The translations under genes were made by a program, and so were the position numbers. The notes beneath the pieces were generated by a model that saw only the letters and a program-made list of their open reading frames with translations, did no database searches and was not told the DNA's origin. From contig NW_020290069.1 of assembly GCF_003144195.1 (NCBI RefSeq), positions 16,890 through 80,889 of the forward strand: a DNA stretch of 64,000 nucleotides. The letters are read 5' to 3'. Below, one piece after another: positions 56,641-64,000 of this stretch (within the stretch, counting starts at the first letter, position 1; every line of letters starts with the position of its first letter). This DNA comes from Ceraceosorus guamensis. Its lineage: Eukaryota > Basidiomycota > Exobasidiomycetes > Ceraceosorales > Ceraceosoraceae.

Positions 56641-59600
56641 TGTGCATCACCTCTCCCTTGCCAAGTCACCCAGAAGGTACGCTCAGTGGCCACAGGTAAT
56701 TGTGAACGTCGCATAAAACACTGCTTCTCAAGACCGTTCGGATGTTGTCAAGACGGCAAAAGCGCACTTGCAAGCTGGATCGAGGCGCGCCGCTGCTGAA
56801 GTGGCAAGTAAGGAGTGGGCGCTGTGATGAGACCACCTACTATGCCGATGCCACTGTACGTGCAACCCTGGCGCCAGACCACGCTGACGGGTAGCTTCTG
56901 TCCCGTTGCTAGGCCATCTCGCCGGCTGGCTGATTGGAAACGAGTTGGCGGAATCCGCAGGACGATGCCACATGGATGGGCGGGCGCTTCGTGTCCTGTC
57001 GCGTTTTTGGAGTTCTGTCACGCACGCGCTGCATGGACTCGCATCACATGCACGATGCACGCACCTGCAACGTGACCACCATCATCCCTTCGTAGGACAA
57101 CCGCGACACTCACAAATCTGAAAAGTATGCATTTCTTTGAATGATCATGAGTCACATCTTCGAGCTCACATCAGTGCGCAGCCTTACGACAGAGTTCCGC
57201 AAGCTGCTTCGAGCCAAGGTTCCTGAATCATTCCGCCGCGCAGTATCTGAAGGTCATTTGCTCCGCCTGCTAGCACGCGACTCTCTGTCGACCCGATCCG
57301 TCGACGTGCTTCAAAGGGCAAAGCGACAGCAGCGAGTCGGGACTCCATCGCTTCACCCGCGACAACTGCCTTTTCAGCTAGGGTCGCTCAGTCCGCGCAG
57401 CGCAAATCGTAACTGACAGAACCGCTCGTGCGCAAGGCTTCTTGCAAGGCCGATATATGTGGTCGAGGTGCAGGCATGTAAGCTGTTAGTCAGGGCGGAC
57501 TCAGTAACGCAGAAGGGCTTGAGGCTAAGGAGGGGAGGGGAGGGGAGGCGCGAGCGACGCCAGCAACTGTCGTAGAGCACGGCTGTCTTGGCCAAGTCAG
57601 GGTCAGCACGCATCACAGCGAGCACCAGCCCGGCTCTGTCCTGTCCACGCGCATCCGACATAGAGCCAAGCCCCGTCGAGGGTAATCCGCCGTCCACCGA
57701 TTCGCTTACTGCATCCAAGTCTGCCGTCGGAGCAGGATCCTGCGGTCGCGCTGGTGGAAAGCAGCCATGTGGGAAAGGTCACGATAGCGCTGCGAATGAA
57801 TGTATTGGTAGAGAAGAGAGGGGATGATGGGCTCTAGGTGGTCTTACATGCAGAAATGCAGGGGTTACGACATGCCTAACGTCAAGGGTTTCGGCAAGCT
57901 CATCTCACAAGTCAGGCAAGTCTGTCGCGTAGTGAATGGCGTCTGCCGCACGCCCAAACATAGGTGCCGTTGCAGGAGGCGGTGGTGGTCCGTCTGATGA
58001 GGGCTGCAACGACGAAAAAGGCACCGTTAGAGAGCCGCTTAGGTGCGTCTCCCTTCCACAATGTCGCCCCCGAGGCCGGCGACTCTGCGCAGAACAGAGT
58101 CACCGCATCCAGAGCACATCATGGAGTGGGGCCAACTCCGGCGTCATGGAGCGGGGCGAGCTTGCCGCTCGAAAAGCACTCCTCAAGCTAACACCTGACC
58201 AGTTTGCACCAGCTTGTCTTCCAGCATGACGAGTGCAGTCACCAAGAGGTGCGTCAGGGCAAGGTGCCCTGCTGCGTGTCAGAGGCGATGCTCCTCGTCC
58301 GGTGGAACGCTCTTCACTCAGGAGATCTCGAGGTACCGCGACCATGACCTTCGTCCATATCTGAGCGACCTCGCGGAGGCCAAGCAGGTGCATTCCGAGC
58401 GAGATTTGGAGGAGACAGGGAGATTTGCTCTCATTGTCCTCGGCCACTTTTTCGTCAACCAATTTGGACAGATCCACCGCAACGCATAGCCAAGGCTCTC
58501 AAGAGGGGAACTTTGAGAGTGTCCAGACATCACTTAGTCGCGAGACCGCGCCAAGCTCATCAAGGTTCGAAAATCGCATTGTCATTCAACAAGGTCTCGT
58601 CTGACGACATGAAGGGTAGCCTAAGACTGTGCTGATCTGACGACGACACGTCAAAGGTCAGCAGCACGCTGGCTGGCCCTGCCAAAGTGAGCGTATGCTT
58701 GCTTAGAGAGAGGACAGCGCGCTCTGTTTGCATAAATCAAAACGCAGCGATGGTGCGTCAGAAACAAGTCGGGTCCTGGACGCTCAAGCGGGCTCGACAG
58801 CGGATCGAAGTCATCGCTATGCCCACTGTCAGCGCGGAGAATGCTCACCGAAGCTGACATGAAGCCGTCGCCGTCGTTCACGTCTCACTGCGGACCGGAG
58901 CCATCGTTGCCTGCGCGTCAGACGAAGGCGGGCCGACTTCGCTACAATTGCGGATAACAATGTACGGTGGATGTACAGAGTCAAGGGGTAAGATCAGCGC
59001 ACACGCATGAGCTCTATGCGTCTGTGCACCGGACAAACGGCCTACATACCTCGCTATTGGTCAATGGAAGAGACGGGAAACCAGGTGAGACGAGTCTCGT
59101 CCAGCTCTGGCTCGACTCGACTCATCGGTGCCCCGTAGACGTATTGTGAAGCGGCAATAATGTGCGGGCGCCGGCTCTCATCGTGAGAAAGTGCATAGAT
59201 CTGTTGATTCACCAACCGCACTAGACTTATTATCGGCTCGGTACGTTGAAAGCGCAAACAACAAATCTTGATGGCGCCTACCGGATTTCTTTGCGGCTGA
59301 GAATTGCTCAATCTGAGCACGCTTCTCATACCTGTAGCTATACCGCAACGGTTGACAACATGATGCCCACGCAACCCCTGATCACGGTCGGCAACTTGCA
59401 GTATTGCGAGACCCACGGCAACTCACGATCTGCGAAAGTAGCGATCGGTCCTTCCACCAACACTCTTCAGTCGAACATCTCGGAAACACGCTGAAACGCT
59501 AGTCCGAAGCTTTTGGCAAAGGAGCTCGTCGTGAGCCGAGCGCGTAAGCTTCGCCTGCTAACCTATCTCCGAAGACGGGGCGGAAAAGGAATGCGGGCAG

Positions 59601-62237
59601 ACGCTATGGAGTGGACAATGAGTCGAAGGTCTGCCATACCTACTCAACTCATGAAGGGACATGGGCGGTTCTTAGACTCTCCAGCTACCTCAAGCATTAT
59701 GAGGACTGTGCGCTCCTCACAAAGCTCAGCGACAGACAAGCGTTGGACGGCGTGACTAGCCTCCGAGCGCAAAGGTCTTGCACATGTGATTGACAATCCA
59801 GACGGATCTCGTGATGGGAAGACGCAGGCTCCACTTGCCGACCGAAAATGTGCGATCTACCCTTGCGTCAGCAAACATTTTCTCATACGGTCACGATGGA
59901 GATTACTCTTGCGACATGCAAAAGGGAGGTAGAACGCCACGAAGGGTAGCGAAAAGATTGAACACTTCAAGGCCCTACGGCGCGCATCCCACTCACTCTT
60001 ACGTATGGAAGGCGAATGCGATTTGGAGGAACTTATCTCGGTGAACAGACTGCGACGGCTACACGCCAGTAGGAACATTGCCGCCAGAAGAAATGCGGCG
60101 TGTTGTTGGCAAGGAGACATCTCATAGGACGTGCACGCCGGTGGTCCCATTCGATGGATCGATCCAGCGACTGTTGGCAGCGCTCGATATTGAATCTCAA
60201 GAGCCGCTTTGTAACGCGGATGAATCCGTGCCGCAAGTACTCTTTGGTGTGTGGCGAGATGCGGCTCACTTTCACGACACGAGAAGGCCATCGCTGAACT
60301 TATCGACGAAGTGTATTACTTGTGGTCAGCCGAGGAGGGTCTACCGGCTGATCAGGGATTGACGGAGCGGAGCGAGATTTGAGCTATACGTGCATCACAT
60401 TATGGATGGGTCAGCGGACGCAAAATTAGGGCGTGGACGCGACAAGCTCTTCCAAGCTTCAATCAGTGACATGTTGACAACTAAGGAGGAACCAGAAGCA
60501 ATGGACTCGAGCTGCAAATGGTAAAAGCGCACGCTGCCACTTGGGCATATCTCTGTGAAGCTGGACCGCATTTCAGGAGCGGCTCCCAAAGCTTGTTTCG
60601 GTCACAACCAGGACAAAACGCTCACTGACCTGGCGGAGGCGCATCCCATCGGAGGATCTTCGTGACGTGATCCGTGCATCATCTTAGCTTTGCAATTCAC
60701 ACCGCCAGGCAATTTAGGGCAAGGGGGGCCCAGAACCGAGGAGCGTACCAATGGTTCGCATGGCGAATTTCACAGCTCGACTATGCACACACGGGCCGGC
60801 TTCGCAATTTCCGCTTTCAGTTCTACAACCAACAGCCTTTCTGATGGGTTACAAGAAGATTTGCACTAAGCGAGAGTGTCCTATCAACAGCAAGGCGTCC
60901 GGCAAAGCTCTTCCTCTCGGCGCATGTTGGCACACCGGCGGCCGCGCCTCAGGCGAAAGCGAAGGCGAATCGCGCATTCACCCTTCGCGTCTGGTTACGA
61001 CTATGGCAATCTACAACCTGACTTCGATGCCTCCCTGCCCAACAACATTAGAGGCCAGGCTCATGGCGTCGATGGCAAATGCTAGACTTACTTGCGCGTT
61101 GCGCAGGCATTATTTTCATCATACGATCCGAACTGCGATCATGCAATGCGAACTACGATCATAGGAGCGAACTGCGATCACACGATGAGCAGCTTCTACC
61201 GGCCTGGCAAGCTCAAACGGAGATTCCTCGTGGCCGGTAAATCAGCTGTCTGCTTAGTGGATCTGCCTGTTCTTTTTGATCTTTGAAAGAACGCGTCGCG
61301 TTACTCCAGCACGTTTTCGTTGGGCACAGCCGCATACAGACTTTATCTGAAGGAAGGCGCTCTACTGTCCAATCTTGGATGCAAACCCAAGCCGACCTTC
61401 CAAGTCTATCATTGCCCAAAAAAGTGCTGACAGAATAGCTCTCGACCCGTACGACGCCCTGTCTCGCAAGGCTGGAACGATTGCAAGCTCATATGGCACA
61501 ATGACAAAGCGGCTCAACGCCGTGTGACCAACGTGTTGCCGGCAAAAGCTGTCAGCGCCTGGAATTACGCGAGGGGATCGCAGTCGCGCGCGCGCGACAC
61601 GGAGATGCAAGTGACTCTTGGTCTGTAGATGGGTCTTTGACGAAAGCCGCTATAGACAGGCTTACCGATGCTCCGGGATTCAAATGATCGCGACATGCTG
61701 AATGGCGGCACTCATCGAAGATTTTGCCAAGCTAAAGGTGCACCGGTGACGGTGGAAGACCGGAGCTACAGAACATGTCATCCAATCGAAGGATCAGCGT
61801 CGCCTTTCGTGGAAGCAGGTGAGCCCCATCTCTGTTTCTTTTGCCCAGGTTTCATGACTTTGCGGCGTGCTCCTGAGCCGTGCGCACGGAAAATTCGAGG
61901 CCGGGACTGGTTGCGACTAACGTCGGGACTGCGCTGAGCTGAGGATGACGAGAGGAAGCGAGCTTTGACAGCTCACACGCCCATCATCTTAGCTTGATGT
62001 ACGACGCTACGTCCGCATCAATTTCTTTTGCTTCACCACTTACGCATACGCGTGCGCCTTAGCGGCCCAGATCAAGATTTGAAACGGCTTATTCCGAACA
62101 ATTGCCATCTGCGTGAGTGCCACCTTAACACTACTCTCGAAATAAGCAACTTGCTCGAGCAGGCTCCTGTCCTGCTGCCCGGGCGCGCAATGCGCATTCC
62201 ATCCGGAGAGATAAACGTATTCCGTTGCGAAAAAAAA
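56641..62237. other. 5.6-kb subtelomeric region without a supportable gene
   Basis: No open frame exceeds about 145 codons on either strand and none shows a domain I can name. Short stretches look like decayed coding sequence, for example plus-strand frames near 57141-57413 and 58290-58486. Three spaced copies of CGAACTRCGATCA occur at 61129-61180. The region reads as mutated debris of older genes or elements. Confidence 0.5.
62230..62237 (-). terminator. Pol III oligo-T terminator of the tRNA
   Basis: Eight As on the plus strand directly abut the tRNA 3' end and read as eight Ts in the transcript direction. Confidence 0.9.
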
Positions 62238-62323
62238 AGGCCGCCACGGGACTCGAACCCGCAACCCTCGCGGAAAACGGCATAAAGTAGAAACACGATG
62301 CGCTACCATTGCGCCAAGCGGCC
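62238..62323 (-). tRNA. tRNA-Arg(TCT) with a 14-nt intron
   Basis: Read on the minus strand, the 7-bp acceptor stem GGCCGCT pairs with GGCGGCC (one G-U). The D arm is GCGC-AATGGTA-GCGC. The anticodon stem TCGTG pairs with CGCGA, the variable loop has 5 nt, and the T arm is GCGGG-TTCGAGT-CCCGT. Between the anticodon strands lie 21 nt: a 7-nt loop with anticodon TCT plus a 14-nt intron after position 37. Mature length is 72 with a U discriminator. Both internal promoter boxes are present and the gene ends in T8. The anticodon identity depends on where the intron is placed. Confidence 0.85.
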
Positions 62324-62360
62324 TTTGATGGGGTTTGAACATTTTTGTTAAACCAATATG

Positions 62361-62557
62361 AACGCACGGTGATAGGGTGTCCTTGGACGCAGTAGAGGCC
62401 AGAGGTTGCTCAAAGTCATCGATCGCATCAGCTGGGTTCCCGGCACCCGCGGACGCGGTCAACGCACGGTGATAGGGTGTCCTTGGACGCAGTAGAGGCC
62501 AGAGGTTGCTCAAAGTCATCGATTGCATCAGCTGGGTTCCCGGCACCCGCGGGCGCG
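62361..62557. repeat. 100-bp tandem duplication
   Basis: Copies starting at 62361 and 62461 (both AACGCACGGTGATAGGGTGT) are identical except for about two substitutions before they diverge near 62555. They begin 37 bp upstream of the tRNA 5' end. Confidence 0.95.
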
Positions 62558-62669
62558 CGTCATGCGCGTCGTGCATGCAACCGCGTCCGCCGTGGGGCGT
62601 GTCTGGGGTCCGCAGGGTTGATGCCTAGTGCAAGTCATTCGAGCAAAGAGCACTGCTGTGGTGCGTATA

Positions 62670-62750
62670 GCGTCGTTTCATGACGCTTTTCACTTGGCGT
62701 CGTCTTGTGACGCTTTTGAGCTCGCGTCGTTTTGTGACGCTTTTGACTTT
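62670..62750. repeat. Three-unit 27-bp minisatellite with internal hairpins
   Basis: Units of about 27 bp at 62670, 62697 and 62724 each contain GCGTC, a 7-nt spacer and GACGC, so every unit can form a small stem-loop. Confidence 0.9.
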
Positions 62751-63645
62751 GCGCTCTATTTGCGCGGTTTGGAGCGTAGACTCAAAAGTATGGCCTCGCG
62801 ATCCCTTGTCGGATCACTCTATTTGTAGGGTGTATGGGGGACCATCTACATTCACATTTGCCCATTTTTATTCTGCTCTTGGCTACCTCTCACGAAGATC
62901 GCGGTCCTTTGTTCAACGATCGCTGGTCTCGAATCGCGCTGCAAGCGTACGGACTCGACGACTTTGCGACTGGCCCAGTTTGACGTTGCGATCCGCTATT
63001 TATTTTGCGAAGCGAGTCCAGGATGCGACCCGGTCGGTCAGGCAAGCCCTATTAACTGAATCTGTTCGTTATCGGGTGTTTGATGTGCGCAAACCGTCCA
63101 ATCCCCACCTGCTTTTACTGAAGTGGGTGTCGGAGAAAAGAGTGGTGGAGGAAGGTGCTGTTCCTCTAGGCTGGTTTCGTCAGAAGTGGGATGTGGACGG
63201 TTTAGACGCAGACGTCCCTCTGCCGGTGAGTCCTCGCAAGTGTGCCGCAGCTGTTTGGGTGCGCGATAGTGTGTTGATGCAGGCAGACATTTTCCCTTCA
63301 CCTGCCTGCGTCTCCTGTACGCGCCATTCCGCCTCGTGGGCTGGTTTGACCCACTCGCGGGTGGCGCATTCACCTTTGGCCTGTTCTGCCCTCTTACACC
63401 ACATGCGGATCTTTCCGGCATCGTCATGAGTCGGGGCACTGTGTCGTTGTGCTCTTGACTGGAATAGATGTGGGGCTTGACTATGCACCGGCACTTCTAC
63501 CATCCCGGTCATATCTGCGACTCGCGCAACGGTATTTGTCAATCGGCGTTGTGGTCGCAGGCGCAAACGGACGTCCTATTGCCACTCGGTGTCTGATTGG
63601 CTTCCGTGTTGTGTGCCGCTCCGCAATCAAGCCCACACATGCCGC
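62751..63645. other. Telomere-adjacent region
   Basis: The plus strand has a 250-codon open frame (62680-63429) that starts inside the minisatellite and shows no recognisable domain. I treat it as unproven. No other feature is seen. Confidence 0.4.
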
Positions 63646-63660
63646 TTAGGGTTAGGGTTA
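63646..63660 (+). repeat. Short interstitial telomere-like tract
   Basis: TTAGGGTTAGGGTTA, two and a half telomere units, 240 bp inside the terminal array. Confidence 0.9.
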
Positions 63661-63898
63661 CAAGGGGGTTCCCAATAGGGTTTTTGGAGTTTGTGTTATA
63701 GGCATCCAGAGAGGGCTGAGGGAAGCCAGCTGGTGAAGCAGCGCCCAAAACCCTAGAGATTTGATGGTGTGAGGTCCATCTAACCTCAAGATGGTCTGGT
63801 TAGAGTGCCTAACTTGGTCATCTCTGAGAAAAGTGTTTGTTCTGTGTTACAGTGACCAACATGAGGCTATGGCATGAGACTTTCTGGAATTGAATTGG

Positions 63899-64000
63899 GT
63901 TAGGTTTAGGGTTAGGGTTAGGGTTAGGGTTAGGGTTAGGGTTAGGGTTAGGGTTAGGGTTAGGGTTAGGGTTAGGGTTAGGGTTAGGGTTAGGGTTAGG
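63899..64000 (+). repeat. Telomere, (TTAGGG)n
   Basis: From 63906 to the window end about 16 perfect TTAGGG units run with the G-rich strand pointing outward, preceded by one variant unit (TTAGGT). This marks the right end of the window as a chromosome end. Confidence 0.98.

Noticed and set aside
56890-57080. A plus-strand stretch reading HLAGWLIGNELAESAG that recalls the GNE.AD motif of retroelement RNase H
   Set aside because: The match is a few residues, with no other retroelement domain and stops on both sides.
62680-63429. 250-codon plus-strand frame next to the telomere
   Set aside because: It begins inside the minisatellite, has no recognisable domain, and the opposite strand is also open over part of it; kept only as a note.

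Overview
The window reads as the end of a fungal chromosome, most likely a basidiomycete of the smut lineage (Ustilaginomycotina). The last ~95 bases are a TTAGGG telomere array pointing outward. The genes carry short introns, nearly all with GTGAGT-type donors, the DNA is GC-rich, and a basidiomycete-style seven-helix membrane protein is present. The gene-free DNA is full of short CGTGA(C/T)T and GCATGC motifs. The lineage assignment is an inference from these traits.

Left arm (1-6.5 kb): the 3' part of a Num1/ApsA/Mcp5-type cortical anchor (coiled coil plus PH domain), then a secreted GDSL esterase on the minus strand. A hexanucleotide array with a 70-base assembly gap follows.

Middle (7.8-29.8 kb): an apparent biosynthetic gene cluster of five genes. 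It has a KS-AT-DH-KR-ACP polyketide synthase (minus), a YWTD-propeller protein (plus), a membrane-anchored esterase/hydrolase (minus), a predicted fusion of an MDR enoyl-reductase-like domain with an alpha/beta hydrolase (plus), and an adenylation-thiolation-KS-AT protein (minus) whose AT has lost its catalytic residues. Neither megasynthase carries an ER or release domain. The fused reductase-hydrolase could supply both functions in trans, and the intact AT of the first synthase could serve the dead AT of the second. Exon phases were worked out by hand. They are consistent for every gene here except one KS junction in the A-T-KS-AT gene, which may be a lesion.

Right of the cluster (30-52 kb): housekeeping genes separated by long, repeat-rich spacers. 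They are a seven-helix membrane protein, a small Imm33/DUF2185 protein with a bacterial-immunity-type fold, an RG-rich coiled-coil protein, the complex I 30-kDa subunit, an unrecognised low-complexity protein, histidyl-tRNA synthetase with two candidate starts (mitochondrial and cytosolic), and the XPF/Rad1 repair endonuclease in 11 exons.

Subtelomere (52-64 kb): a large unrecognised ORF pair (about 1,090 residues if joined) with a decayed partial copy just downstream, then ~6 kb with no convincing gene. A tRNA-Arg(TCT) with a 14-nt intron follows, then a 100-bp tandem duplication, a three-unit hairpin minisatellite, an interstitial telomere-like tract and the telomere.
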